In this document: positions 54,003 to 62,821 of the stretch, one piece after another
Numbering within the stretch: the first letter of the stretch is position 1
How the letters are laid out: every line of letters starts with the position of its first letter
NCBI RefSeq assembly: GCF_030818955.1
Contig: NZ_JAUTBF010000001.1
Span: 496,001 to 560,000 of the forward strand
DNA from: Microbacterium trichothecenolyticum
GTDB taxonomy: Bacteria; Actinomycetota; Actinomycetes; Actinomycetales; Microbacteriaceae
DNA: 64,000 bases
Reading direction: 5' to 3'
Made by a program: the position numbers and the translations under genes
Notes under the pieces: generated by a model
What the model was told of the DNA's origin: nothing
Seen by the model: the letters and a program-made list of their open reading frames with translations, nothing else
The model's database searches: none

Positions 54003-54494
54003 ATGGCGCTGCGCAGACTCTTCCTTCGCTGGCTCTTCCCGGCCGCATTCGTCCTGCCGCTGTGGCTGTTCGTGGGATGGGTCGTCTTCGCCGGAGGGAG
54101 CGCGTGGGCTCTGCTCTGGCTCTTCGTCGCCGTCCCCGCCGTCTTCGTCTCGCAGCTGCTGCTGGCCCTGCTCATCCGCGCGCGGGCGAGCGTGCGCGAC
54201 AGTCGCGCCGCGTCGTGGCGAGATCTCGCCGGCGTCGGTGTGTGGCAGATCGTCATCGTCGCCCTCGGCCTGTTCGACTCCCGTGTGTTCTTCCCGCTGC
54301 TCGTGCTCTCGGTCGTCGGCGCACTGCTGCTGTTCTGGTCGTCGCTCGCGCAGCTCTGGAACGAAGCGCGCGGCGCGGTCACGGTCCTGCACGCCAGTGA
54401 CGGCACGGCCTACATCCCGCCGACACCGGAGCACACCGTGCCGCGTCCAGGAGGCGAGGTCATCATCGTGTCGGAGACCCGACAGCCCGACTGA
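54003..54494 (+). CDS. Small membrane protein of unknown function (163 aa)
   Basis: Four hydrophobic segments are visible: LFPAAFVLPLWLFVGWVVFA, ALLWLFVAVPAVFVSQLLLALLI, VWQIVIVALGLF and FFPLLVLSVVGALLLFW. A soluble C-terminal tail of about 45 residues follows (PPTPEHTVPRPGGEVIIVSE). The charge pattern puts the N-terminus inside. I do not recognise the family. It lies between map and rplS. Confidence 0.75.
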   Translation: MALRRLFLRWLFPAAFVLPLWLFVGWVVFAGGSAWALLWLFVAVPAVFVSQLLLALLIRARASVRDSRAASWRDLAGVGVWQIVIVALGLFDSRVFFPLLVLSVVGALLLFWSSLAQLWNEARGAVTVLHASDGTAYIPPTPEHTVPRPGGEVIIVSETRQPD

Positions 54495-54500
54495 GCCGGT

Positions 54501-54529
54501 TTGGTCGGGCGCGGCGTCCGTGGCAGAAT
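54501..54529 (+). promoter_or_regulatory. Promoter of rplS
   Basis: TTGGTC (54501-54506), a 17-base spacer and CAGAAT (54524-54529). The string TGGCAGAATAGA around the -10 recurs upstream of rpsP at 50915-50926, which suggests a shared promoter type for these ribosomal operons. Confidence 0.6.
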
Positions 54530-54537
54530 AGACGCTT

Positions 54538-54593
54538 GTGCCCTGACCGGCTCTGCCTCAGGGGAGTCCCGCCGCATCCGCGGCCTCGGGCAC
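54538..54593 (+). promoter_or_regulatory. rplS leader with two mutually exclusive pairings
   Basis: CCCTGA (54541-54546) can pair with TCAGGG (54558-54563), or GTGCCC (54538-54543) can pair with GGGCAC (54588-54593). Both use the CCC at 54541-54543. A small hairpin GCCGC/GCGGC with loop ATCC sits inside. Downstream is a pyrimidine-rich run (CCTTTTCCCTTTT) before the L19 ribosome site. This looks like an autogenous ribosomal-protein leader or attenuator. Confidence 0.4.
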
Positions 54594-54654
54594 GCCTCAT
54601 CCTTTTCCCTTTTATCGTGCGATCGACCTGTGGCGGTCGCAGGAAGTGACGATC

Positions 54655-55002
54655 ATGCAGATCCTCGACTCCGTCGACGCGGCCTCGCTCCGCTCCGACA
54701 TCCCCGCCTTCGCCCCCGGCGACACCGTCAAGGTGCACGTCAACATCACCGAAGGCAACCGCTCGCGTATCCAGGTCTTCCAGGGCGTCGTCATCGGCCG
54801 CTCGGGCGACGGCGTGCGCGAGACCTTCTGCGTCCGCAAGGTCAGCTTCCAGGTCGGCGTCGAGCGCACCTTCCCGGTCCACAGCCCCGTGATCGATCAC
54901 ATCGAGGTCGTCACCCGCGGTGACGTGCGTCGCGCCAAGCTCTACTACCTGCGCAACCTGCGTGGCAAGAAGGCGAAGATCAAGGAGAAGCGCGACCGCT
55001 GA
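54655..55002 (+). CDS. rplS: 50S ribosomal protein L19
   Basis: The 115-aa protein begins [19 protein letters not shown], followed by [36 protein letters not shown] and the basic end [21 protein letters not shown] 54655 was chosen over GTG 54646 because AGGAAG lies eight bases before it, whereas that run would touch the GTG. Confidence 0.97.
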   Translation: MQILDSVDAASLRSDIPAFAPGDTVKVHVNITEGNRSRIQVFQGVVIGRSGDGVRETFCVRKVSFQVGVERTFPVHSPVIDHIEVVTRGDVRRAKLYYLRNLRGKKAKIKEKRDR

Positions 55003-55012
55003 GTCTCGCTCC

Positions 55013-55048
55013 CCGAACGCCCCGTGGAATTCACCACGGGGCGTTCGG
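55013..55048 (+). terminator. Terminator of rplS
   Basis: A perfect 15-base-pair stem CCGAACGCCCCGTGG/CCACGGGGCGTTCGG (loop 55028-55033) is followed by CGTTTTCG. Confidence 0.88.
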
Positions 55049-55145
55049 CGTTTTCGCGGCCCCGTCGGTCGTCGCGGGGCCTCGCGGTGTGCGAACCTGG
55101 ACGATGGGGTTCGGTCGGTGTGCGACGAACCCGGTAAAGGAACAC

Positions 55146-55898
55146 ATGAGCGACCAGACCGCCTCGACCCCGGATGCCATGGCATCTCGTTCCGACCGAC
55201 GGCGTCGCCGCGGTTGGGGGGCGTTCTTCCGCGACCTGGTCGTGATCGTGCTGATCGCGTTGGTCGTGTCGTTCCTCGTCAAGACGTTCGTCGTGCGGTC
55301 GTTCTACATCCCATCCGCGTCGATGGAGAACACGTTGATGATCAACGACCGGATCCTCGTCGACGAGCTGACGCCGCGCTTCGGCGAGTACTCCCGGGGT
55401 GATGTCGTGGTGTTCCGCGATCCGGGCGGCTGGCTCGACACCGCCCCGTCGGCGCCGCGTTCGCCGGTCGTCGAGGGAGTCGACTGGGTGCTGTCGCTGT
55501 TCGGCCTCGCGGCGCCCGACAGCGAAGACCACCTCATCAAGCGCGTGATCGGTGTCGCCGGTGATCACGTGGTGTGCTGCAACGCTCTGGGGCAGACGAC
55601 CGTCAACGGCGTGCCGCTCGACGAGACCTACGTTCGGCTCCCCCCGGGCGCCACCGCGCCGGAGCCCGTGCCGTACGACGTCACCGTGCCCGAGGGCTCG
55701 CTCTGGGTGCTCGGTGACAACCGCAACAGTTCGCGCGACTCCCGCTTCAATCAGGATCAACCGGGCCACGGGTTCGTCCCGGTCGACAACGTGGTGGGTC
55801 GCGCGTTCCTCAAGACCTGGCCGCTCGACCGGTTCGGTCTGATCGACTTTCATCACGAGGTGTTCGCGGGGGTTCCCGCACCGGGGACCGGGCAGTGA
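55146..55898 (+). CDS. lepB: Type I signal peptidase
   Basis: This 250-aa membrane serine protease cleaves secretory signal peptides. One N-terminal span (DLVVIVLIALVVSFLVKTFVV) follows an Arg-rich cytoplasmic head. The catalytic Ser is in YIPSASMENTL, the Lys in HLIKRVIGVAGDHV, and the conserved box GDNRNSSRDSR is present. ATG 55146 follows AAAGGA. The stop overlaps rnhB by four bases. Confidence 0.96.
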   Translation: MSDQTASTPDAMASRSDRRRRRGWGAFFRDLVVIVLIALVVSFLVKTFVVRSFYIPSASMENTLMINDRILVDELTPRFGEYSRGDVVVFRDPGGWLDTAPSAPRSPVVEGVDWVLSLFGLAAPDSEDHLIKRVIGVAGDHVVCCNALGQTTVNGVPLDETYVRLPPGATAPEPVPYDVTVPEGSLWVLGDNRNSSRDSRFNQDQPGHGFVPVDNVVGRAFLKTWPLDRFGLIDFHHEVFAGVPAPGTGQ

Positions 55899-56548
55899 TC
55901 GCACCCACCCTCACGCTCGAGCGTCGCCTGCTGAAGGAGCACGCGATCGTCATCGCCTGCGACGAGGTCGGACGCGGTGCGCTCGCGGGGCCGGTGGCCG
56001 TCGGCGCGGCGGTGATCGACCCGGTCCGCTCGCGCAAGCGTGTGCCGCCGGGGCTGCGAGACTCCAAGCTCGTCCCCGAGCCGCGCCGCCCCGAGGTCGC
56101 TGCACGGGCGGCCGCGTTCGTGCAGCACAGCGCGGTGGGGTGGGCCAGTTCGGTCGAGGTCGATGAGATCGGCATCATCCGCGCGTTGGGACTGGCAGCC
56201 GTTCGAGCCATCGCCGACCTGCGCGCGCACGGCGTCGTACCGGAGGAGGCCGTCGTCATCCTCGACGGCAACCACGACTACATCACGCCCGCGGGGGAGG
56301 CGGGGTTGACGGTGCGCCCCGTCGTCAAGGCCGACCGCGACTGTGCGAGCGCCGCCGCGGCATCTGTCATCGCCAAGGTCGCGCGCGACACCCTCATGAC
56401 CGGCCTGCACGACGATCTCCCGGCGTACGGGTGGGCTCGCAACAAGGGGTACGCGAGCCCGGACCACCGCGAGGCGATCACCGCGCACGGGATGAGCGTG
56501 CACCACCGTCACTCGTGGGCGATCGCGGCGGCGCCGACGTTGTTCTGA
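55895..56548 (+). CDS. rnhB: Ribonuclease HII
   Basis: This 217-aa endonuclease removes ribonucleotides from RNA-DNA hybrids. The catalytic residues are visible in CDEVGRGALAGPVAVGA (DE pair), LDGNHDYI and KADRDCASAAAASVIAKVARD. GTG 55895 overlaps the lepB stop (GTGA). Confidence 0.96.
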   Translation: MIAPTLTLERRLLKEHAIVIACDEVGRGALAGPVAVGAAVIDPVRSRKRVPPGLRDSKLVPEPRRPEVAARAAAFVQHSAVGWASSVEVDEIGIIRALGLAAVRAIADLRAHGVVPEEAVVILDGNHDYITPAGEAGLTVRPVVKADRDCASAAAASVIAKVARDTLMTGLHDDLPAYGWARNKGYASPDHREAITAHGMSVHHRHSWAIAAAPTLF

Positions 56549-56644
56549 CCGTCGACACCACGTGTGCGGCGGGTCGCGCGAGACGCGCCCGGGTGCCCCC
56601 GGCATGAGGCGTACCCCGCGATGCCCGCCTAGGATGGAGAGACC

Positions 56645-56968
56645 ATGGATGACGACGTCTTCGAGGACTACGACCGCGAACTCGAACTGGCCCTGTACCG
56701 CGAGTACCGCGATGTCGTGCGCCAGTTCACCTACGTGATCGAGACCGAGCGCCGGTTCTATCTGGCCAACGACGTCAACGTCGTGCGCCGCGACACCGAG
56801 CACGACTTCTACTTCGAGATCTCGATGACCGACGTGTGGGTGTGGGACATCTACCGCGCCGACCGGTTCGTGAAGTCGGTCCGCGTGCTGACCTTCAAAG
56901 ACGTCAACGTCGAGGAGCTCTCGCGCCACGACTTCCAGCTTCCCGACGAGCTCTCGCTCGACAGCTGA
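56645..56968 (+). CDS. DUF2469 protein
   Basis: This 107-aa acidic protein is highly conserved across actinobacteria between rnhB and yraN. It opens MDDDVFEDYDRELELALYRE, followed by YVIETERRFYLANDVNV and YFEISMTDVWVWDIYR. The function is unknown. A TAGGAT lies at 56630-56635, nine bases before the ATG, with GGAGAG between. Confidence 0.92.
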   Translation: MDDDVFEDYDRELELALYREYRDVVRQFTYVIETERRFYLANDVNVVRRDTEHDFYFEISMTDVWVWDIYRADRFVKSVRVLTFKDVNVEELSRHDFQLPDELSLDS

Positions 56969-57060
56969 GGCTCCTCCCCAGGGAGCATTCTCGTCGAGCT
57001 CTCCACGGATGAGCGGCTCCCGTCCCCGTCACCGACGATCCGGATGCCACGCTCTCGGGC

Positions 57061-57423
57061 ATGGCAGCGAAAGACGACCTCGGCAGAGCCGGAGAAGAGC
57101 GCGCCGTCGCCTTCTTGATCGGCGACGGGTACCGGATCATCGCACGCAACTGGCGATGTCCCCAGGGCGAGATCGACATCGTCGCGGAGCGCGACGGCAC
57201 GATCGTCGTGGTCGAGGTCAAAACTCGCCGCAGTGACGAGTACGGGCATCCGTTCGAGGCGATCGACCGGCGCAAGGCCGCGAGACTCTGGCGCGTGGCG
57301 ATGGCTTTCCTCGCACAGCATCGCGACCTGGTGCGGGGGCTCCAGCTCCGCATCGACGCGATCGCCGTGATCGGCGCCGACCCCGCGACGGGCCGACTCG
57401 AGCACCTCGAGGACGCGCTGTGA
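57061..57423 (+). CDS. yraN: YraN/UPF0102 family nuclease-like protein
   Basis: The 120-aa protein has the restriction-endonuclease-like core of the family: RAGEERAVAFLIGDGYRIIARNWRCPQGEIDIVAERDGTIVVVEVKTR, with the E, D and ExK motif intact. It is thought to act in recombination or DNA repair, and usually sits before comM, as here. The stop overlaps comM by four bases. Confidence 0.93.
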   Translation: MAAKDDLGRAGEERAVAFLIGDGYRIIARNWRCPQGEIDIVAERDGTIVVVEVKTRRSDEYGHPFEAIDRRKAARLWRVAMAFLAQHRDLVRGLQLRIDAIAVIGADPATGRLEHLEDAL

Positions 57424-58943
57424 CCGTCGCGCGCACGTGGTCGGTAGCGCTGTCGGGGCTGCGCGGAGACCTCGTCGAGGTGGAAGCCGACGTGTCGTCG
57501 CAGACGCCCGAGTTCGCCATCATCGGTCTCCCCGACAAGGCCCTCGGCGAGGCGGGACGACGCGTGCGCAACGCCTGCGCGAACCGCGGTCTCGACCTGC
57601 CGAAGCGGCGCATCACCGTCAATCTCTCCCCGGCGAGCCTTCCGAAGCGGGGCTCGGGCTTCGACGTGGCCATCGCGATCGCCGCTCTCGCAACCAGCGG
57701 CCGGATGGATGCCGATCGTATCGCCCGCACCGTGCACGTGGGCGAGCTGGGGCTCGACGGGCGGCTCCGGCCCGTGCCGGGGGTGCTCCCCGCGGTCGTC
57801 GCCGCGCGCGGAGCGGGGCACACGCGCGTGGTCGTGCCCGCCGCGAACGCCGCCGAGGCGGCCCTCGTCGAGGGAGTCGAGGTCTTCGCGGGAGCATGTC
57901 TGGCGGAAGTGGTGCGCTGGCACGGGGGAGTGTGCGACGCAGCGCCGCTCGCGCCTGTGCAGGGCGCGATCGTCGACGAACCCGATGACGTGCCCCTGGA
58001 GCTCTCCGACGTCGTCGGCCAGGCCGACGCGGTGGACGCGCTGGTGGTGGCTGCCGCGGGTGGCCACCATCTGCTGATGAGCGGACCGCCCGGTGCGGGC
58101 AAGACGATGCTCGCGCGACGGCTGCCCGGCATCCTGCCTCCGCTGGACGACGAAGCGTCCCTCTCGGTGGCGTCGGTGCGCTCCTTGGCGGGCGAGACGG
58201 TGACGCGGCTGTCGCGTACGCCGCCGTTCGAGAGCCCCCATCACGGAGCTTCGGCGGCGGCGCTCATCGGCGGCGGCTCCGGGGTCATCCGCCCCGGCGC
58301 GATCGCCCGCGCCAGTGAGGGCGTGCTGTTCCTCGACGAAGGGGGCGAGTTCCCCGCCGCGGTGCTCGATGCCCTTCGCCAGCCCCTCGAAAGCGGCGTG
58401 ATCCAGGTGCACCGGTCGGGCGTCGCCGCGACATACCCGGCCCGGTTCCAACTCGTCGTCGCGACGAACCCCTGCCCGTGCGGCCAGTACGGCGTTCCGG
58501 GCGGGGCGTGCGAGTGCGCGCCCCAGGCGATCCGTCGTTACACGCGGCGTCTCTCCGGTCCCTTGCTGGACCGGATCGACATCGACGTTCGTCTGCAGCG
58601 TGTGTCTGCCGCGCGACGAGAGGGCGGCTCGCGGCCGGTCACCACGGGACGAGCGCGTGAGACGGTCGCCGAGGCGCGAGCGCGCGCCGCGCGGCGGTGG
58701 GCCGGCACGCCCTGGCATCGCAACGCCGATGTACCGGGAACCTGGCTGCGCGGCCCCGCCGCACCCTCGACAGAGGTGCTGCGCCCCCTCGACGCGGCGT
58801 TGCGCCGGGGAGCGCTCACCCTGCGCGGCTACGACCGGCTCCTGCGCGTGGCGTGGACGGTGGCCGATATCGCCGGGCACGACACCCTTCTCGCCGACGA
58901 TGTGGGGCGCGCGCTGTACCTGCGCCGAGGAACGGCATCGTGA
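57420..58943 (+). CDS. comM: YifB/ComM-family Mg-chelatase-like AAA+ ATPase
   Basis: The 507-aa protein is a hexameric branch-migration helicase in homologues, acting on DNA taken up by transformation. The N-terminal LonC-like domain (EVEADVSSQTPEFAIIGLPDKAL) is followed by Walker A GPPGAGKTMLARRLPGI, GVLFLDEGGEFP (Walker B), NPCPCGQYG and CxC metal-type cysteines, and the sensor RISxPLLDRIDIDV-like segment. GTG 57420 overlaps yraN, and the stop overlaps dprA. Confidence 0.93.
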   Translation: MTVARTWSVALSGLRGDLVEVEADVSSQTPEFAIIGLPDKALGEAGRRVRNACANRGLDLPKRRITVNLSPASLPKRGSGFDVAIAIAALATSGRMDADRIARTVHVGELGLDGRLRPVPGVLPAVVAARGAGHTRVVVPAANAAEAALVEGVEVFAGACLAEVVRWHGGVCDAAPLAPVQGAIVDEPDDVPLELSDVVGQADAVDALVVAAAGGHHLLMSGPPGAGKTMLARRLPGILPPLDDEASLSVASVRSLAGETVTRLSRTPPFESPHHGASAAALIGGGSGVIRPGAIARASEGVLFLDEGGEFPAAVLDALRQPLESGVIQVHRSGVAATYPARFQLVVATNPCPCGQYGVPGGACECAPQAIRRYTRRLSGPLLDRIDIDVRLQRVSAARREGGSRPVTTGRARETVAEARARAARRWAGTPWHRNADVPGTWLRGPAAPSTEVLRPLDAALRRGALTLRGYDRLLRVAWTVADIAGHDTLLADDVGRALYLRRGTAS

Positions 58944-60091
58944 ACCTGCCCGATCTGACGGCGGCGTCCACTCGTCGGGCGCTCGCGGGAATGCGGGGCG
59001 ACGAGACGCGCACGGGTGATGCCTATGCGCGAGCGATCTGGAGCGTCCTGGTCGAGCCGGGCGACGGCGTCGCGGGCGCGCTCATCCAGCGGCACGGCGC
59101 CGAAGACGCCCTGCGCGTCGCGCTCACCGCATCGGGGGAGACCCTGTCGGAAGCTCGCGCACGATGGCTGCCGCGGATGCGGCCGGTCCTCATCTCCGCG
59201 GCGCTGGAGGCGGCTCGACGCGCCGGAGCCGCCCTCGTCGTCCCGGGCGACGACGACTGGCCCGCCCGTCTCGACGACTTGGGCGAGCACGCGCCGATCG
59301 CCCTCTGGCGCCGTGGCCGCACCTCGCGCAACGACGCCCCGGTCGTGGCGCTGGTGGGGGCACGCGCATCGACCGCGTACGGGGAGGGAGTCGCAGCCGA
59401 TCTGGCGGCCGACCTGGCATCCGAGGGGGTGACCGTCGTATCCGGCGCCGCGTATGGGATCGATGGAGCGGCGCATCGCGCAGCGCTGAGCGTCGGGGGA
59501 GCCACGAGCGCCTTCCTCGCGGGAGGAGTGGACCGGTCCTATCCGCGCGGCCATGAGGGACTCCTCGCGCGCATTGCCGAATCGGGCGGCGTCTGGAGCG
59601 AGACGCCGTGCGGCGCAGCGCCGACGAAGTGGCGCTTCCTGTCGCGTAACCGTTTGATCGCCGCGACGGCCGACGTGGTCGTCGTGGTCGAGGCGGGATG
59701 GCGCAGCGGGTCGCTCAACACCGCGGCCCACGCGGCGACGCTCGGGCGAGCACTGGGTGCCGTGCCGGGACCGGTGACGAGCGCAGCATCGGCTGGGTGT
59801 CACCGCGTCCTGCGGGAGTACGACGGCGTGTGCATCACCTCCGCCGGCGATGTGCGCGAGATGCTCGGAGCCGGTTCCGGCGGGGGAGGGACAGAGGACT
59901 CTCGCACCGACGACACGACCCGGGTCGTCGACGCCCTTTCCGCGCGCACCGCGAGGACCACCGCGGAGGTCGCGCGTCGAAGCGGGGTCGCGTCGACGCA
60001 GGCGGCCGTCCTACTGGGTTTCGCCGAGCTCGACGGCCGGGCGTTCCGCGATGACGACGGGCAGTGGCTGCTCCGGCGCCAGGGAACATGA
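58940..60091 (+). CDS. dprA: DNA processing protein DprA
   Basis: This 383-aa Rossmann-fold protein loads RecA on incoming single-stranded DNA in competent bacteria. The core is VALVGARASTAYGEGVAADLAADL, VVSGAAYGIDGAAHRAAL, GGVDRSYPRGHEGLL and FLSRNRLIAATADVVVVVEAGWRSGSLNTA. A C-terminal winged-helix follows (TTAEVARRSGVASTQAAVLLGFAEL). GTG 58940 overlaps comM by four bases. Confidence 0.95.
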   Translation: MNLPDLTAASTRRALAGMRGDETRTGDAYARAIWSVLVEPGDGVAGALIQRHGAEDALRVALTASGETLSEARARWLPRMRPVLISAALEAARRAGAALVVPGDDDWPARLDDLGEHAPIALWRRGRTSRNDAPVVALVGARASTAYGEGVAADLAADLASEGVTVVSGAAYGIDGAAHRAALSVGGATSAFLAGGVDRSYPRGHEGLLARIAESGGVWSETPCGAAPTKWRFLSRNRLIAATADVVVVVEAGWRSGSLNTAAHAATLGRALGAVPGPVTSAASAGCHRVLREYDGVCITSAGDVREMLGAGSGGGGTEDSRTDDTTRVVDALSARTARTTAEVARRSGVASTQAAVLLGFAELDGRAFRDDDGQWLLRRQGT

Positions 60092-60209
60092 GTGCCCCGG
60101 GATGACGCGGGTCCCGTGCGGGGCGCGTGTGCCGGGTTTCCGGCGCGCGAACATCGCCGACGTGCGCGTGGCGTCGCGATCGGGGGACGTTCGGAGGCAG
60201 GGTGGGAAG

Positions 60210-61115
60210 GTGAACGTGTCCCAGGCCGTTGACGGGTACCTCCGCCACCTCTCCGAGGTGAGGCGCCTGTCGTCCGCGACCGTGCGCGCCTACCGGTCCG
60301 ATTTGACCGACCTCATCCGCGCGACCGGTGATCCGCCCCTGGCGGCGCTCGCGATCGACGACCTCCGCGAGTGGCAGTGGCAGGCTCAGGCTGCAGGTCT
60401 GTCCAAGGCGACGGCCGCTCGACGAACCTCCGCGGTGAAGGGGCTCTTCGGCTGGGCCCGCGACGAGAGCGTCGTGGACGTGGACCCCACCACGCGGTTG
60501 ATCTCGCCCAAGCGCGGTCGAACCCTTCCCACCGTCGCCACATCGGCCGCGCTGTCCGCCGTGCTCGCCGATGCGTCCGACTGCGCTCGGGGCGGGGACC
60601 CCGTCGCCCTGCGCGACCACGCCCTCCTCGAGACGCTCTACGGGTCGGGCGCGCGTGTGTCGGAGATCTGCGGTCTCGACATCGACGACGTCGATCACGA
60701 CCGTCGGACGCTGCGTCTGCTCGGCAAGGGCGCGAAAGAACGCGTGGTGCCGTACGGCATTCCCGCGGCCCATGCCCTCGACGCGTACCTCGTGCGAGGG
60801 CGCCCCGCGCTCCTGGCGCGGGGCGACGGCCGAGCGGGACGGGCGGTGTTCCTCGGCGTGCAGGGGGGGCGGCTCGGGCCCCGTGCCGTACACGCCCTCG
60901 TCTCGCGAACCGTGGCCCCGGTCGTCGGCGCCGACGCCCTGGGCCCGCACGCACTCCGCCACTCGGCGGCGACGCACCTGCTCGACGGGGGTGCGGATCT
61001 GCGGGCGGTGCAGGAGATCCTCGGGCACGCCAGTCTCGGAACCACCCAGGTCTACACCCATGTGTCGGGCGAACGCCTGCGGGAGGCCTACCGTCTCGCC
61101 CACCCCCGGGCCTGA
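60210..61115 (+). CDS. xerC: Tyrosine recombinase XerC
   Basis: This 301-aa recombinase resolves chromosome dimers at dif together with XerD. The core-binding domain is QAVDGYLRHLSEVRRLSSATVRAY. The catalytic set is visible: Arg in LYGSGARVSEICGL, Lys in LGKGAKERVVPYG, HxxR in GPHALRHSAATHLLDGG, His in LGHASLGTTQ and the nucleophile Tyr in VYTHV. GTG 60210 was chosen; GTG 60216, five bases after GGAAGG, is equally good. It is in its usual chromosomal place after dprA, so it is not a phage integrase. Confidence 0.93.
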   Translation: MNVSQAVDGYLRHLSEVRRLSSATVRAYRSDLTDLIRATGDPPLAALAIDDLREWQWQAQAAGLSKATAARRTSAVKGLFGWARDESVVDVDPTTRLISPKRGRTLPTVATSAALSAVLADASDCARGGDPVALRDHALLETLYGSGARVSEICGLDIDDVDHDRRTLRLLGKGAKERVVPYGIPAAHALDAYLVRGRPALLARGDGRAGRAVFLGVQGGRLGPRAVHALVSRTVAPVVGADALGPHALRHSAATHLLDGGADLRAVQEILGHASLGTTQVYTHVSGERLREAYRLAHPRA

Positions 61116-61144
61116 ACCACGACCCCTGACCCGGGAACAGTCAC

Positions 61145-61196
61145 CCTCGAGCCCGACCCTCGAGCCCGACCCTCGAGCCCGACCCTCGAGCCCGAC
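61145..61196. repeat. Four tandem copies of a 13-base unit after xerC
   Basis: CCTCGAGCCCGAC is repeated four times exactly (61145, 61158, 61171, 61184), followed by a degenerate fifth copy. Each unit contains the palindrome CTCGAG. A 13-base period is not compatible with coding repeats. The remainder of 61116-61329 shows nothing else. Confidence 0.9.
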
Positions 61197-61329
61197 CCGC
61201 GAGCTCTGACGCGCGAGCGCGGTGCGCCATCGTGCGCCCGAGAACTTCTTTCTCCCTCGATCCGTCCTTCTTCCCCTCGCGCTCCCCCCTGGTGTTCCGG
61301 CCGATGCCGGCCGTACCGTGACCAGGGTG

Positions 61330-61935
61330 ATGAATCGTCGCGTTCCCCTTCTGCTGGGTGCCATCGTGCTCGTCGCTGTGCTGAGTGCGTGCGGACTCGG
61401 TCCTCGGCCCGTCGAGACGAGGCTGCCGCCCGCGGCGACGCGGACGTCTGAGTCGCCCGCTGTCACCGTGCCGTCGCCGACGGTGGTCACGATCTCACCC
61501 GCCCCTCCCGTGAGCGTCCCGGATTCGACACCGTCGGCAGATGCGGGAGCGGTATCGTGCGGCGACGGAGGGTCTCAGAGCGTCGCCGGTGGTGAGCAGA
61601 CCGTCCGCGTGGTCGGGACGTGCGCCGAACTGAGCGTGTCGGGCTCGGCGCTGACCGTGCAGGCGGGGGCGGCGTCGATCGGAACATTGCGCGTTGCCGG
61701 TGATCGGGTGACGGTGGTCGCCGCGGCGATCGATTCCGTGGTCGTCCAGGGCAACGATGGCGCCATCAGCTCGGGTGGCACCATCGGGAGTGTCGATCTC
61801 AGCGGAGACCGCACGAAGATCACTGCGCGCGGCGTCGTCTCGTCGGTGGTGATCCGTGGGCAGGACAACGTCATCGAGGCGGGCGGCGGAGTAGGGCACA
61901 CGACGGTCGAGGGCCGCGGGAACCAGATCGGCTGA
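61330..61935 (+). CDS. DUF3060 lipoprotein
   Basis: This 201-aa exported lipoprotein has a signal ending LVAVLSAC and a Pro/Thr/Ser linker. It ends in a short beta-helix-like repeat domain typical of DUF3060 (LTVQAGAASIGTLRVAGD, VVVQGNDGAISSGG, VVIRGQDNVIEAGG, TTVEGRGNQIG). The function is unknown. ATG 61330 and the adjacent GTG 61327 are both possible starts. Confidence 0.85.
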   Translation: MNRRVPLLLGAIVLVAVLSACGLGPRPVETRLPPAATRTSESPAVTVPSPTVVTISPAPPVSVPDSTPSADAGAVSCGDGGSQSVAGGEQTVRVVGTCAELSVSGSALTVQAGAASIGTLRVAGDRVTVVAAAIDSVVVQGNDGAISSGGTIGSVDLSGDRTKITARGVVSSVVIRGQDNVIEAGGGVGHTTVEGRGNQIG

Positions 61936-62027
61936 CGCCGCCGCGACCGCGACGCCTCGTCCGCCGGGTGGCGGACCACGGGGTCCGCAGCAGCCGCGCA
62001 GTCGCCGCGACCGAGCGACGCGAGCGT

Positions 62028-62507
62028 TCAGCAGCACGGCAGCAGCACGGCGCGGGGAACCCCGCCGAGTAGGCGGAGCGGGTTGATGTACTCGCCGTCG
62101 AGACGAACGCCGAAGTGCAGCGAGTGCGCGCCGGTGTGTCCCTCCGGCGAGACATGACCGACGACGGCGCCCCGGGCGACGACGTCACCGCTCGACAGCT
62201 CGGTGGCCAGGGGTTCGAGGGTCGAGACGAGGCCGTTGCCGTGGTCGATCGTCACGACCGATCTGCCCGCGACCGAGCCCGCGAACGCGATGCGTCCGTC
62301 CGCGGGGGCGCGGACGAGGTCGTCGACTGCGAGGTCGATGCCGCGATGGCCGGGCCCGTAAAGATGCGCGGGGGCCTCGTACGGGCGGAGGAGCTGCACG
62401 GTGTCGACCGGCCACCTCCAGCCCGCATCGGCGAGCGAGTGGGGCGGGCCGGTGAGGGCGAGAATCACGGCGAGCGCGAGGGAGGGGCGAGAGAGAACGA
62501 CGGGCAT
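62028..62507 (-). CDS. M23-family metallopeptidase, secreted
   Basis: The 159-aa protein has a signal-like N-terminus ([16 protein letters not shown]) and a LytM/M23 endopeptidase domain: [23 protein letters not shown] (first zinc His and Asp), [14 protein letters not shown], and [20 protein letters not shown] (HxH zinc site). It lies divergent from rpsB, where actinobacteria commonly encode such an enzyme. It would cut cell-wall peptide bridges. It ends with CC. Confidence 0.92.
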   Translation of the reverse strand: MPVVLSRPSLALAVILALTGPPHSLADAGWRWPVDTVQLLRPYEAPAHLYGPGHRGIDLAVDDLVRAPADGRIAFAGSVAGRSVVTIDHGNGLVSTLEPLATELSSGDVVARGAVVGHVSPEGHTGAHSLHFGVRLDGEYINPLRLLGGVPRAVLLPCC

Positions 62508-62821
62508 GCCGCAAGCCTGACGAGTCCGTCGTCGCCGCGGAGCTCGGATGTCGTGGTCGGGGGAGCGTGCACGCCGCGCATGCGGTGGGGAGGAGTGGTC
62601 CTGTATGCTGGTCATCGCATCCCGCATGTCGGGATGACTCCGCGTGCCCAGAGCGCAACGCTCCGTCCCTCGGGTCGGCGCATCGCGCGGCATCCACACC
62701 CCCTGGTCCTCCGCTTCGGCGGATGGCGGGTGTGCGCCGGGCACCAGGCTCGTCAGGCGAACCGTCTGGCGCGAACAACCACAACCACGGCGCGAAAGCG
62801 CCCAGAAACAGGAGTACGACC
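62508..62821 (+). other. Long region between the M23 gene and rpsB, includes the rpsB leader
   Basis: No gene is supported in these 314 bases. TATGCT at 62604-62609 is a candidate -10 for rpsB, which would give a leader of about 205 bases. Just before the gene a tight hairpin GGCGC-GAAA-GCGCC (62789-62802, GNRA tetraloop) sits above the ribosome site CAGGAG. A long structured leader suggests autogenous control by S2, but I cannot match a known leader class. Confidence 0.45.

Noticed and set aside
60210..61115. Tyrosine recombinase as a sign of a prophage or integrative element
   Set aside because: It has the sequence and the conserved chromosomal position of housekeeping XerC, next to dprA, with no phage genes or attachment repeats nearby.
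61145..61196. The 13-base repeats as a CRISPR array
   Set aside because: The units are directly adjacent with no spacers, and no cas genes are present.
59835..61490. A 550-codon minus-strand frame opposite dprA and xerC
   Set aside because: It has no recognisable domain and lies wholly antisense to conserved genes.
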